Notes: generated by a model from the letters alone, not told the origin. Positions 21,976 through 31,699 are shown, numbered from the stretch's first letter. The stretch: 32,606 nt of DNA from Anaerolineae bacterium (GCA_023382535.1 JAHDWA010000087.1:1-32606); one strand, 5' to 3'. Numbers and translations: made by a program.

Positions 21976-24036
21976 ATGCAGCGTCCTAATCTTATCCTAA
22001 CCGAAAAATACGCGCTCAGCCGTCGTGAACTGGTGGTAGTGGTCCTGGTTCTGCTCCTGGTTGTTATTGCCTGGACCACCTTCAGCGCGCTTCATCCCGC
22101 GATTACCGGCGGAGACCTCAATTTAGTGGCGACAATGGTGGCCAAAGACCTGGACCCTGGCCTTTATCCCCGCGACGATATATTCTCCACGGATACCTAT
22201 TATCGTTTCTATACCCCGCTTTATCGCTGGTTAGTGGCCCAATTCTGGCAGATAAGCGGCAGTTTTGAAGGGGGGCTGGTTTATCTGACCCCCCTGGTTC
22301 TGGCTTTCTACCTGGCCGGCATGTTCGCCTTATCCCGGCGGGTCATCGGCAATACCTGGCTGGCTCTGGGGATCACGGTGGCCTCGGCCAATTATTACGA
22401 GGCGATGGGCGAGGAGTTATGGGGGGTCGGAGGCTCGCAGTTTCTGATGTCCCGGGCGGTTTATACCGCCGCCGCGCCCTTTTTATTTTTATGGTTCTTG
22501 TCCTTCCTGGCGCAGCCGGACTGGTTCAAAGGGATTGTCTTGGGCCTGGCCATCGGCCTGGCGGCCAATCTGCATCCCATTTCGGGCTGGCAGTTCGCCA
22601 TTTTGGTGATTGGGCTGACAGGTTTGGTCTTCGGTTTGAAGCGAGCCGGCTGGCGACGGTGGGGCATATTGCTGGCGCTGACCGGTGCGATCAGCCTGGG
22701 CGCTTTACCCATCGCGCAAAGCGTCTTTGGGAAGACCGGGCGCGGCCTGCCGGTCGAGGTCAGCTTTGAGGCATTTCGCCGGGTGATTTACGAGAAATAC
22801 ACCATTCCTTTTCGCCCGGAAACCGTGACCTGGGATTTAGCCGGCCTGGAGTTGACCAAACCGGTTTTGGAAGGGTTGGTTTGGCTTTATGTTGGGTTGA
22901 CCCTACTGCTGTTGATTATTTCGCTCTGGGCCAGGTTTTACCGGCCCGAAGGGGTCCGTTGGATTTGGCTGTGGGCCGGATTGGTTATCCTGGCTTATGC
23001 TTATCTGGTGGCTTTGTTCAACCTACCCATCTTTTTTGTCCTGGCCGCCGGGTATGTGATTTATCTTTTTCGGCTGCGGCAGATACCCGAGGTGGATGGG
23101 TGGTTAATCGGCTGGCTGGGATTGACCGTGCTGACCTCGTTTGTCGGCTATTATTTCCTCATGCGGGCCTGGGAAACCTTTGAATTGAAATCGTTTATCG
23201 CCATTTTTACCGGGCAGATCAGAGCCGCTCGTTTTATTTACCTGCCTTTGTACTTGTTGGCGGGGCGGGCGGCTCTGGTCTACGTGCAAATGCTGGCTCG
23301 TGGTTTAAGGAACATCCGGGCGCAGGGGCAGTTGCAAGGACGTGCGCCGGGTGAAGACTCCCTTGCCCTGGCGGGCGCTGTTCTCTTAAGTCTAGCGCCT
23401 GGGCTGTCAACGATGTTCTTTACTAGCCTGCCTTTGGCCATCATAACCCTGGCCGGGGGAGTTGGCGCTGTTGTATTAGCCGCACGGTTGTTGGAGAGCC
23501 GTCCGCTGGTGGGCTTAGACTCCTGGGGAGTAGCCCTGGCAATGGCGGGCCTGGTGGTTATCTTGTTTGGACCGCTGGCCTCCTGGTTTGCCCCTTTTCT
23601 GCCCATCCCCGCCATTAACCTGCTGGACCCCGCCGCGCAGATCGTGGAACCTGTTTATTCTAGAGACGATCAAGATTTGTATAACTGGGTGAAGCAAAAC
23701 ACGCCAAAAGAGTCCTTGTTTTACTGGTGTGATTTTGGGCCTGGCACCACGCTTTTCTTTCGGCGATATGGGGAACGAAGTATCAATCTGAATTGGAAGG
23801 ACATGAACCTGGCCTTATATGATATGGCTAACCTGGTATCCTACCACCAGCGGTATCGTCAATTAGAGCAGGCCTGTCAAAAATTCGACAGCCTGGTGGC
23901 GGCAGCTAACAAGATCGAGGCCGATTATATTCTGATTCCGGCCGGCCGGGCCGCAGGGATGGAGCACCTCACCTGTTTTTTGAACGGCCGTTATGCCCTT
24001 TTTCCTGCGGGTAAAACCGAATGCGCGAGCCACTGA
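21976..24036 (+). CDS. Polytopic membrane protein, GT-C-like, with WKD C-terminal domain (686 aa)
   Basis: One N-terminal membrane segment leads into an outer loop with GGDLNL, VAKDLDP and YRFYTPLYRW, then many hydrophobic segments to about residue 555. The C-terminal 120 residues are soluble and carry FYWCDFGP (C585, D586) and NWKD (W607, K608, D609). The next gene is a clear paralogue in the same order and the gene at 13941 a more distant one. No characterised homologue is recognised. The layout, with an acidic first loop and a soluble C-terminal domain, suggests a GT-C-type transferase using a lipid-linked donor; this is inference. Start at the first ATG; no clear ribosome binding site. 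Its end overlaps the next gene by 16 bases. Confidence 0.85.
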   Translation: MQRPNLILTEKYALSRRELVVVVLVLLLVVIAWTTFSALHPAITGGDLNLVATMVAKDLDPGLYPRDDIFSTDTYYRFYTPLYRWLVAQFWQISGSFEGGLVYLTPLVLAFYLAGMFALSRRVIGNTWLALGITVASANYYEAMGEELWGVGGSQFLMSRAVYTAAAPFLFLWFLSFLAQPDWFKGIVLGLAIGLAANLHPISGWQFAILVIGLTGLVFGLKRAGWRRWGILLALTGAISLGALPIAQSVFGKTGRGLPVEVSFEAFRRVIYEKYTIPFRPETVTWDLAGLELTKPVLEGLVWLYVGLTLLLLIISLWARFYRPEGVRWIWLWAGLVILAYAYLVALFNLPIFFVLAAGYVIYLFRLRQIPEVDGWLIGWLGLTVLTSFVGYYFLMRAWETFELKSFIAIFTGQIRAARFIYLPLYLLAGRAALVYVQMLARGLRNIRAQGQLQGRAPGEDSLALAGAVLLSLAPGLSTMFFTSLPLAIITLAGGVGAVVLAARLLESRPLVGLDSWGVALAMAGLVVILFGPLASWFAPFLPIPAINLLDPAAQIVEPVYSRDDQDLYNWVKQNTPKESLFYWCDFGPGTTLFFRRYGERSINLNWKDMNLALYDMANLVSYHQRYRQLEQACQKFDSLVAAANKIEADYILIPAGRAAGMEHLTCFLNGRYALFPAGKTECASH

Positions 24037-26039
24037 GATTGTCCACCAAAACATGGGGTGTGGTGACGGTCACATTGGCGTTGGTGGTGCTGGCCTGGAC
24101 TGTGGATAGCGCCCGCAAAGCAGAGGTGTTCAACAGTGATATGCATCTCGTCGCCAATATGGTCGCCAAAGATTTAGATCCGGCTTTATTCTCTCGCGAT
24201 TATTTTCTGGCCGATGACCGTTTTTATCGTTTTTACACCCCCTTTTACCGGTGGCTGTTGGCTCGCTTGTGGCAGGTCACGGGTAGTTTTGAAGCGGGGT
24301 TGGTCTGGTTGACGCCCATCACCTTGAGCGTTTATCTCGCCGGAATGTTTATCCTGCTGCGGCGTGTTATCGGCAATACCTGGCTGGCCTTGAGCCTGGC
24401 CGTCGTTTCAGCTTCCTACCAATTCAGTTTGGGTGAAGAGATTTGGGGCGTAGCCGGCTCATCCCACCTCTTGGCCCGGACTTTGTTTGTGGCGGTGGTT
24501 CCCTACTTGTTTGGGTTATTCCTGGCTACGTTGGAAAACCCTACCCTGTTGAAAGGGGGGATGTTGGGCGTTGGGATTGGCCTGGCAGCAAATCTGCATC
24601 CGACCTCGGGGTTACACCTGGCGATTCTGTTGGGCAGCCTGTTTTTCCTGGCTTCGTGGCTGCACCGGCACTGGCGCTACTGGCAGATACTGGGAGTGTT
24701 GTTTCTCGGTATCCTGCTGGGGGCCTGGCCAACTGCCGGGAACTTTGTTGTCAACTCAGACGGGACTGCTCCTGCCGGGATTTCGTTTGACTCTTTCAGC
24801 CGGACACTCGGGCTGTTTTACAGCATCCCATTCAGCCCCGCTGAAATTAAATGGCCGCTGCTGGGCCTCACCCTTAAACGTCCCTGGTTAGATGGGTTGG
24901 GCTGGGGCTACTTTATCTTCGCCGGTTTGGCCCTGCCGGCCTTCTGGTGGGGTCGTCGGCGTTGGCCGGCGCTGGTGCGCTGGGGGTGGTTGATCGGCGG
25001 CTTGGTGATCGTTTGGTACGCCTATCTGCTGACCTTATTTAACTTACCCCTGTTTTTCGGGTTGATTACCTTCTATGTAATTTACCACTTCCGGCGCGGA
25101 TCAATCCGCCCCGTGGATGGCTGGTTGATCACCCTAACGGGCCTGATTGTCCTCAGTTCATTTGTGGCTTACTATCTTATGATGCTCCTGTGGCAAAGGT
25201 TTGAGCTGTGGACGCTGACCGCCTTGTTTGTGCAGCAGCTCCGCTCTGCTCGCTTTGTTTACTTACCCGTCTATCTTCTGACCGGCCTGGCGGCGCAGGA
25301 CGTGGTGGACCTCCTGAAAAATGAAGTGACCCGTCTCAGACCGGGCCTGGGCAGCCAGGCTCATCCCAGTCTGGAAAATTTGCTATCGCTTGCCGTTGGC
25401 TTGCTTTTGATCCTAAGCCCCGGCCTGTCGCGGCAGTGGGGCGGAACAGCGGTGATTATCCTGGGAATCATTATCGGAATCATCGCCCTGCTAATTTTTT
25501 TGGAGAAGCCGGGGTTGAAGCAGTTACTGCCCTGGTGGCCCTTACCGGCAGCAGCGGCTATCGTCCTGGTTTTATTCGGCCCGCTGGCCCCTCTGGCCGC
25601 GCCCTATCTAACCTTACCGGCCGTAAACCTGTTTGACCCCCAGGCCAGGCGGTCGGAGCACATCTGGCATGAAGAGGACGCCGAGTTGTATCGCTGGGTC
25701 AAGCAGCATACTGCGCCGGATGTCCTGTTCTACTGGTGCGATTTTGGCCCGATCACTACCTTGAATTTTCGTCGCCAGGCCCAGCGGGGCATCACCCATA
25801 ATTGGAAGGACCTGAACCTGATGTCCTTCAATACCTCGGCTTTTGTGCCGGCCTTTGAACGCTATCGTGGTTTAGAAGCGGCCTGCTCCGATTTGGCTAC
25901 GGCCACGCGCACGGCCCATCAATTGAAAGCCGATTTCATCCTGGCCTCAGCCAAGATTGCCGCCGGGTTGGAAGGCGAAAGCTGCTTTGCAAACGGTCGG
26001 TATCTGGTCTTTCCTGGCAGTGCCGAGCGCTGCCCATGA
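24021..26039 (+). CDS. Paralogue of the preceding polytopic WKD protein (672 aa)
   Basis: This protein follows the same plan as its upstream neighbour and by eye is about half identical over the membrane part: VAKDLDP, FYRFYTPFYRW, RRVIGNTWLAL and IGLAANLHPTSG are shared nearly word for word. The first acidic loop is FNSDMHLV, where the neighbour has TGGDLNLV. FYWCDFGP (D574) and NWKD (W595, K596, D597) lie in the soluble C-terminal domain. The ATG lies 16 bases inside the previous gene, so translation is probably coupled. The pair looks like an old tandem duplication kept by selection, with each copy perhaps acting on a different sugar or linkage. Function beyond 'GT-C-like' is unknown. Confidence 0.85.
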   Translation: MREPLRLSTKTWGVVTVTLALVVLAWTVDSARKAEVFNSDMHLVANMVAKDLDPALFSRDYFLADDRFYRFYTPFYRWLLARLWQVTGSFEAGLVWLTPITLSVYLAGMFILLRRVIGNTWLALSLAVVSASYQFSLGEEIWGVAGSSHLLARTLFVAVVPYLFGLFLATLENPTLLKGGMLGVGIGLAANLHPTSGLHLAILLGSLFFLASWLHRHWRYWQILGVLFLGILLGAWPTAGNFVVNSDGTAPAGISFDSFSRTLGLFYSIPFSPAEIKWPLLGLTLKRPWLDGLGWGYFIFAGLALPAFWWGRRRWPALVRWGWLIGGLVIVWYAYLLTLFNLPLFFGLITFYVIYHFRRGSIRPVDGWLITLTGLIVLSSFVAYYLMMLLWQRFELWTLTALFVQQLRSARFVYLPVYLLTGLAAQDVVDLLKNEVTRLRPGLGSQAHPSLENLLSLAVGLLLILSPGLSRQWGGTAVIILGIIIGIIALLIFLEKPGLKQLLPWWPLPAAAAIVLVLFGPLAPLAAPYLTLPAVNLFDPQARRSEHIWHEEDAELYRWVKQHTAPDVLFYWCDFGPITTLNFRRQAQRGITHNWKDLNLMSFNTSAFVPAFERYRGLEAACSDLATATRTAHQLKADFILASAKIAAGLEGESCFANGRYLVFPGSAERCP

Positions 26040-26080
26040 GGATCTCGCCAGGAAATCCAATGAGTTGAAAGGTATGTTTG

Positions 26081-26698
26081 ATGGCAAAGAGTTTAACGCA
26101 ACAAGTCTGGGATTTTTTCGGTATCCCGTTTCGTTTGGGGTTTATGCCGCAGCCGCTTCTCCCCCGTTTTGGCTGGACGACGTTAGAAGAAGAGAGATTG
26201 TCCTGTGTGCTGCCCTACGTGCGGGGTCGTGTGCTGGATGTGGGGGCCGGTCATAACAATCTGGTTCGACGTTACCCAGGGCCGGGGGTCGGGGTGGATG
26301 TATTTGATTGGAGCGGGGGGGCCTGGCTGATTGAAGATGCGGCTCGCTTGCCCTTTGCCGATCAAAGTTTTGATACCATCTGCTTTATAGCCTGTTTGAA
26401 CCATATTCCCAACCGCGAGGCTGCCCTGCGCGAGTCCTTCCGCCTGATGAAGCCGGAGGGACGCTTATTGGTGACTATGATTGACCCGATTATCGGCGCG
26501 GTCGGTCACAGGTACCTCTGGCGGCATGGCGAACATCATCAGCGAGGGGGCATGAAAGAAGGGGAGAAAGAGGGGCTGTGGACCCAAAAAATCATCGAAT
26601 TATGCGCTGCCGCCGGTTTCAGACTCCATTTGCACCGCCGCTTTGTCTACAAGCTGAACAATTTTTATTGGTTTGAAAAGGAGAACGGGACGGCGTAA
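26081..26698 (+). CDS. Class I SAM-dependent methyltransferase (205 aa)
   Basis: A small soluble protein with the class I methyltransferase core: motif I VLDVGAG (51-57), an acidic GVDVFDW (D73), and the later LPFADQSFDTICFI stretch (90-103), the usual motif of Methyltransf_11-type enzymes, followed by LNHIPN. It transfers a methyl group from S-adenosylmethionine to an unidentified substrate; in this setting a sugar precursor or polyprenyl-linked glycan is likely. ATG at 26081 has AAAGG eight bases upstream; a TTG directly before it at 26078 is unlikely. It starts 41 bases after the previous gene and ends 21 bases from the convergent SGNH gene. No terminator could be made out between the two. 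Confidence 0.88.
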   Translation: MAKSLTQQVWDFFGIPFRLGFMPQPLLPRFGWTTLEEERLSCVLPYVRGRVLDVGAGHNNLVRRYPGPGVGVDVFDWSGGAWLIEDAARLPFADQSFDTICFIACLNHIPNREAALRESFRLMKPEGRLLVTMIDPIIGAVGHRYLWRHGEHHQRGGMKEGEKEGLWTQKIIELCAAAGFRLHLHRRFVYKLNNFYWFEKENGTA

Positions 26699-26719
26699 AT
26701 CAAAAGTGGGCCGGGGCGC

Positions 26720-28000
26720 TTAATGTTGAGTTTGGGGGCGTGGCAGAGAGATGGCTTCGTTTTTTATAAGCCAGTCGCACAGGGTATCGGCAGTTAATCT
26801 ATGACCATCCGCATTGAAGTGGATGTCATTTTCCAGGTAGAGTAAATAGCCGTTTAAGGCCTCGTGGGCACGAAAATACGGCAGCAGGTCCAGCACCGGC
26901 ACCTTGACCCGATCCAGATAATTGACTAAACTTCGGTCTGGCTCCTCCAAATCCCAGGGGATTGACCAGTACTCTGAGAATTCATGAGACATGATCTCGA
27001 CTTGTTTTTTCAAAAGAGAATAATGCACCTGGCGTTTTTCGGGAATGATCATCACCGCCAGTTGGTCGCCGTTCGTGGCGGTCGCTTGCCGCATCTCTTC
27101 AAAAATGGCCTGAAACAAAAGCCACATATCTTTGAGGGGCAGGGGCGTATCCGGGCGGTTCGTGAAGTCTTGCGTAAAAACATAAACGTCCCAATCGGGT
27201 AAGGGACTCTGGTCAGGATCAGGTTCAAGGCCAAGCTGTTTTTGCAGGCTGGCCAGCCATTGTTGATATTCCCAGTAAAACTTATAATTAGGGTGCCTTA
27301 AAACCCGGTAGAGCATCGAGTAGCGCCGCAGCAGGCGTTCTACCCCCGAAATTTTTTCCTGATAGGGCTCGGCCCAATCCAGCCAGGTTTTGTTGAGTTG
27401 CCCTTTTTCCAGGGTAAACTTGTAACCGCCAAAGTCTCTGATCATGCCTTTGTTATCGTTGCGGTCCAGGTCCGCCAGGTCGTTGCCGGCATAGAAAGCG
27501 ATCAGCACCAAATCGGGGTCATACTTAACCCCTTCGCTGGTGTAAAAAAGGTACTCTTCGCCGAGGCTATAGGCCGAAACACCGCCGTTGATCACTTCAA
27601 TCGGCGTTGAGAGACGTTCGTTCAGGCAGACTTGCAGCCGGGCCGGGAAAGTTTGCTCCAGGGGAACCTGTAAGCCTTCGGTAAATGAGTCTCCCAGGAG
27701 GAGCACCCGAAAAGTACCGGCCGGTTTTTGGTAGCTGCGTTCAATATCACGCAGACCTAATGAGTTAATTTGAACCTCTACTTTAATATCATCGTCGCCA
27801 AAATTATCGGTATTCCACACGATCTGTACGTTCGGGTTAAGGCTCCACCCTGTCTCGGGGTTGAGCCGATAAAGCCGGCGGTCAGGACTGTGGTCCACCA
27901 GTTGATTAATGGCAGGCAGCCGTAGGGCAAACTCAACCATCAGTAAGCCAATGCTCAAACTTATGCCGACAAGACCAAAATTGACCAGGAAGCGTTTCAT
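26720..28000 (-). CDS. Membrane-anchored SGNH/GDSL-type hydrolase (426 aa)
   Basis: The only gene on the minus strand. An N-terminal signal anchor (about residues 5-28) precedes a soluble outer domain with all SGNH blocks: GDSFTEG with Ser105, NGGVSAYS (G140), AGND with N173, and D392-I-H394 near the end. This is the standard catalytic set for an esterase or O-acyl transfer enzyme. The middle (about 200-300) is long and charged and unlike the other two SGNH genes here. It is transcribed divergently from the gene at 28086 and converges with the methyltransferase. In this locus it most likely edits ester groups on the exported glycan; substrate unknown. ATG at 28000 has AAGG eight bases upstream on its strand. 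Confidence 0.87.
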   Translation of the reverse strand: MKRFLVNFGLVGISLSIGLLMVEFALRLPAINQLVDHSPDRRLYRLNPETGWSLNPNVQIVWNTDNFGDDDIKVEVQINSLGLRDIERSYQKPAGTFRVLLLGDSFTEGLQVPLEQTFPARLQVCLNERLSTPIEVINGGVSAYSLGEEYLFYTSEGVKYDPDLVLIAFYAGNDLADLDRNDNKGMIRDFGGYKFTLEKGQLNKTWLDWAEPYQEKISGVERLLRRYSMLYRVLRHPNYKFYWEYQQWLASLQKQLGLEPDPDQSPLPDWDVYVFTQDFTNRPDTPLPLKDMWLLFQAIFEEMRQATATNGDQLAVMIIPEKRQVHYSLLKKQVEIMSHEFSEYWSIPWDLEEPDRSLVNYLDRVKVPVLDLLPYFRAHEALNGYLLYLENDIHFNADGHRLTADTLCDWLIKNEAISLPRPQTQH

Positions 28001-28085
28001 CGAAAAAACCTTGTGTCAGGTGAGCAAAGATGCAGCCTAGTTTAAACCAGTTGCCCTTAACGGCCAAATTCTGGGCAGTGAACAA
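28001..28085. promoter_or_regulatory. Divergent intergenic region between two outward-facing genes
   Basis: These 85 bases must hold the start signals for the minus-strand SGNH gene and probably for the operon beginning at 28086. On the minus strand TTGGCC (complement of 28062-28067) and TAAACT (complement of 28039-28044) are 17 bases apart, a weak sigma70-like pair. An 8-bp palindrome GTTTAAAC lies at 28040-28047. No good plus-strand promoter was found. Confidence 0.35.
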
Positions 28086-30620
28086 ATGATCAAGAATCAG
28101 AGTCGCCAAGCTGTCTTCATCGCGGGTTCTTATATCCTGCTCACGGTTATCTTGACTTATCCGGTCGCCTTTCAGCTTACCAGCCATGTGGCCGGTTTCC
28201 CCGGCGAAGACAATTTGCAGTGGCGCTGGTTTCTCTGGTGGTTCAAATATTCTCTCCTGAATCTCCAAACCTCTGTCAGCCACGTGTCTGTCCTTTTTGC
28301 GCCCACCGGCGGCGACCAACCCCTTTATGGCGTAACCACCTATGTCCCGGCGCTGGCTTTACCCCTCACCTTGCTGGGCGGGCCGACCTTAAGTTTTAAT
28401 CTCAGCGTTCTCCTCTCTTTTGCCTTATCCGGCTATACCGCTTATCTGCTGGCCTTTTATTTAACCCGGCGGCGATTAGCCGCCTTTGTGGGCGGCTTGA
28501 TTTTTGCCTTTTTTCCGGCTCGATTTGGCTACGCCACCGGTACTTTTTTAGCCCAACTCACCACCTATTTCTTGCCGGTTTATCTGCTGGCCCTCTTCAT
28601 GCTTGCCCGCCGGCCCAGCCTGCGCCGGGCTGTTTGGGCGGCCGTTACCCTGGCGCTTCTCTGCCTGACCTGGCCGCTGCACGTCGTTTATGGGGTTGTG
28701 GCCTTAACCCTGCCGTTTCTCATCTGCCAGGGGCTGACCTGGCTGCGCCGGCCGGAAAAGCGGGGCAGTCTCAAATATTTTGGCCTGACGTTTGGATTAG
28801 CTTTTGTCCTGCTCCTGGGGTTTTACTGGCCTTTGTTAAGCAGCACGTTGCGGGGCGACCATGCCCATCTGGGTGGCAAAGATACTATTCACTTTGCTGC
28901 TGACCTGCTGGCCTTCGCCGCCCCTTCTAATTATCACCCCGTGCTGCAGCCGCTCCATCTATTGCCCCCATACGCCACGCGGATCCTGGCCGACCGGGAC
29001 GATATTCAGGAACGGTTGGTCTACATCGGGTTTACCCCGCTGGTGTTGGTCGGGCTTGGCCTGCTCAAATTTCGGGGCCGGCTCGGGTTTTGGCTGTTCA
29101 CGGCGTTAGGAGCTATGCTTCTCTCGCTGGGGCCGCTGTTGAAATTTAATGGCAGTCTGGTTCAGCTAAACATTGAAGGTTACGTTGGCTACGTCGTTTT
29201 GCCGTACGCCCTGCTGCGGTCTATCCCTGTTCTGGATTGGAGTCCCGTCCTGGGGCGGTTGAATGTGACCACTATGTTATGTGTCGCCATGATGGCTTCA
29301 TATGGAGTGACCGCTTTGCTTTCGGGCCTAAAAAGGGCGTGGCGCCTGGGCCTGGTTTTAATTCTGGCGGGATTCATCCTTTTTGAATTCTGGACCATTT
29401 TCCCTTTCCCGGCAGAGCCGGATATAGTCCCTGAATTTTACTACCGGCTCAGGCAAGAAGCCGCCCGGCCGCAGATGATTATTGATTTGCCCTTGCTAGG
29501 GGAACCGGCTTACAATAATTACTCGATGCACTATCAAACGGTTCATGAACAGCCCTTGGCCGGCGGCCACCTGATGCGCGAACCGGCCGGGGCGCAGGAG
29601 ATGCTGGCTTTTCTCAATCAATTACTGCTGCCGCCGCCGGACCACCCTGTTATAGCTATGCCGGATACTCAAGCCCGCCTGGGCCTGTTAAATAAATTCG
29701 GCTTTACCAAAATAATCGCCCGGCTGCCGCTGATGACCGGCGCAGCCGCTCAATCCCAACTGGCCTACCTCTCTACCTGGCTGGGCCAGCCGCGCCCGGA
29801 AGGGGAGGTCGCCGTTTTTGAAGTTCCTCCCGGCGGCGACCCTCCTCATGCTGTATCTTTGCTCGGCGGTGACGGCTGGCAGCGGGCTGAAAATACAGCC
29901 GGCCTGGAAATCCGGTCGCCGGCTGATCTGTTGGTTTACCTGGATGAGGGCCAGGGACGCTCCTTGAGGCTGCATTTATCTGTGTTTGCGCCTCAGCCCA
30001 ACCGTTACCTCACCGTCAACCTGGATGGCCGCCCTTTAGCCCGCTTCTACCTGCAGCAGGAAACGTTAAGCTATCAGCTTCCCCTCTCTCTGACGCCGGG
30101 CGCCCACCGATTTACCTTCTATCCTGAAGAATTCTGCCAGCAGGAATGCGCCCCGGTAATTTTTAACCGGATTGCTGTCGAGCCTTATGCCCTCACCGAA
30201 AATGAGGCTCAGCGTCAGCTCATCGTTTTTGGCCAGCAGTTGGCGTTGCTGGATAATAATATATCCAGCCTGACTGCCCGGCCCGGACAGCCTATCCTGG
30301 TTTATCTCTATTGGCAAAGCACCGCAAAAATGGCCGAAGATTACAGCGCCTTTGTCCACCTGGTCTCTCCGGCCGGAGAATTGGTCAGCCAGACGGATTA
30401 TCTGCTGGGAGATTGGTTGTATCCGACTTCTCAATGGCCGCCGGGGCAGATTTTGGCGATGCCCAGCCTTTTCTTTATCCCACCCGAGGCCGAGGCCGGC
30501 GGCTATCAACTGCGAGCGGGTGTCTATAACTCTGAAACAAAAGAACGATTGACTCTTAAGGATCATGCCGGCCAGCCGGATTTTATCCTGCTCTCATCCA
30601 TCGCCGTTAGCCCCGAGTAA
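28086..30620 (+). CDS. Polytopic membrane protein with exported beta-rich domains and a terminal C module (844 aa)
   Basis: An N-terminal membrane segment is followed by an outer loop with FPGEDNLQWRW (E41, D42) and about ten further hydrophobic segments to residue 440. Residues 440-590 are soluble, about 590-700 look like a beta-rich domain (alternating strands, YLTVNLDGRPLARF), and about 703-844 are a C-type module: LVYLYW, DYSAFVHL, YPTSQW and GGYQLRAGVY. The membrane part does not resemble the four tandem paralogues or the GT39-like protein, so the module has been joined to a third kind of membrane protein. Overall it is likely a GT-C-type transferase. It heads a three-gene group; the next start is three bases after the stop. 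A precise family could not be named. Confidence 0.85.
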   Translation: MIKNQSRQAVFIAGSYILLTVILTYPVAFQLTSHVAGFPGEDNLQWRWFLWWFKYSLLNLQTSVSHVSVLFAPTGGDQPLYGVTTYVPALALPLTLLGGPTLSFNLSVLLSFALSGYTAYLLAFYLTRRRLAAFVGGLIFAFFPARFGYATGTFLAQLTTYFLPVYLLALFMLARRPSLRRAVWAAVTLALLCLTWPLHVVYGVVALTLPFLICQGLTWLRRPEKRGSLKYFGLTFGLAFVLLLGFYWPLLSSTLRGDHAHLGGKDTIHFAADLLAFAAPSNYHPVLQPLHLLPPYATRILADRDDIQERLVYIGFTPLVLVGLGLLKFRGRLGFWLFTALGAMLLSLGPLLKFNGSLVQLNIEGYVGYVVLPYALLRSIPVLDWSPVLGRLNVTTMLCVAMMASYGVTALLSGLKRAWRLGLVLILAGFILFEFWTIFPFPAEPDIVPEFYYRLRQEAARPQMIIDLPLLGEPAYNNYSMHYQTVHEQPLAGGHLMREPAGAQEMLAFLNQLLLPPPDHPVIAMPDTQARLGLLNKFGFTKIIARLPLMTGAAAQSQLAYLSTWLGQPRPEGEVAVFEVPPGGDPPHAVSLLGGDGWQRAENTAGLEIRSPADLLVYLDEGQGRSLRLHLSVFAPQPNRYLTVNLDGRPLARFYLQQETLSYQLPLSLTPGAHRFTFYPEEFCQQECAPVIFNRIAVEPYALTENEAQRQLIVFGQQLALLDNNISSLTARPGQPILVYLYWQSTAKMAEDYSAFVHLVSPAGELVSQTDYLLGDWLYPTSQWPPGQILAMPSLFFIPPEAEAGGYQLRAGVYNSETKERLTLKDHAGQPDFILLSSIAVSPE

Positions 30621-30623
30621 CCG

Positions 30624-31670
30624 ATGACTTACTGGTTGATTTATTCGTTCATTTTCAGCGCCGGCCTCATGGTGTTGGCCAGCCCGGTCCTTTTGCTGCG
30701 CCGGCGGCGAAGCAGCTACCCGCTGGTTGAAAACATCTGCCTGGCCCTTATTGCCCTTTTCTTAACCCTGCTGGCCCTGGAAATTTACTTCAAACTTTTC
30801 TTTGCCCAATCCGACGGCTTCCGCTACACGCTGGCCTCACAAAACTGGTACGAGCGCTACTGGCAGGAAAATTCGCTTGGCTATCGCGATAGGGAGTGGA
30901 CCCCGGAAAATTTGACCGGCAAAACCAAAGTGATGGTGGTGGGCGACTCTTTTGTGGCCGGTTCCGGCATTGCCAACCCGCAGGACCGCTTTGCCAATCA
31001 ACTCAACCGGCTCCTAGGTAAGGAATACGCGGTGCTTGTCGTCGCCTCTCCCGGCTGGGATACCGCCGACGAAGTGGACGCTATCCTTACCTATCCCCAG
31101 CGGCCCGACCTGTTAGTGCTGTCTTACTACATTAATGATGTCGAAGGCGCCGCTTATCAAACCGGGGCGCAGCGACCCATTATCAGGCGCGATCCGCCGG
31201 CCTGGCTGTCGCCGCTGGTGGAAAATTCTTATGCCTTTAATTTTTTATACTGGCGGCTGATCCGGTTGGGGCCGCAGGAATGGGCTGATATCTATTGGAA
31301 CGAGTGGCTCAAAAAAATCAGCGTTGACCCTGATATTCGCTGGCGGCACCAGCAGGAGTTATTAAAAATTATTGAAGGGGCGGCTTCCGAACAGATTCCG
31401 CTGATCGTGGTGGTTTTTCCCAGCCTGACGGCAGTCGAGGAGAGCCGCGAACTGCTCAAACCGGTCGTTGACCTTTTCCAGACGCATAACGTTCCGGTGT
31501 TAGATGTCAGCGAGCTTTTGGCCGGACGTGACCCAGCCACCACGACGGTTAATTCTATGGACGCTCATCCCAATGAGGCGGTCAACCTGGAGGTGGCCCA
31601 GCATCTTTACCGGCTTATTGTGCAGAACTGCCAGCCGCCCAGGTGTCCTGAACCGACGGTGCATAACTAA
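30624..31670 (+). CDS. SGNH-like hydrolase with two N-terminal membrane segments (348 aa)
   Basis: Residues about 3-25 and 37-60 are hydrophobic, separated by an Arg-rich turn, so both termini may face outside. The soluble part has VVGDSFVAGSG with Ser109, SPGWDTADE (G144), YYIND with N171 and D313-A-H315, the four blocks of the SGNH family. Compared with the other two, it is shorter and has a second membrane segment. Probable role: adding or removing ester substituents on the exported glycan, or a related lipid; substrate unknown. It starts three bases after the stop of the previous gene and is followed after 29 bases by the YfhO-like gene, so co-transcription is very likely. Confidence 0.85.
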   Translation: MTYWLIYSFIFSAGLMVLASPVLLLRRRRSSYPLVENICLALIALFLTLLALEIYFKLFFAQSDGFRYTLASQNWYERYWQENSLGYRDREWTPENLTGKTKVMVVGDSFVAGSGIANPQDRFANQLNRLLGKEYAVLVVASPGWDTADEVDAILTYPQRPDLLVLSYYINDVEGAAYQTGAQRPIIRRDPPAWLSPLVENSYAFNFLYWRLIRLGPQEWADIYWNEWLKKISVDPDIRWRHQQELLKIIEGAASEQIPLIVVVFPSLTAVEESRELLKPVVDLFQTHNVPVLDVSELLAGRDPATTTVNSMDAHPNEAVNLEVAQHLYRLIVQNCQPPRCPEPTVHN

Positions 31671-31699
31671 CCCGCAGGCGTCTCACTCGATATGAAACA

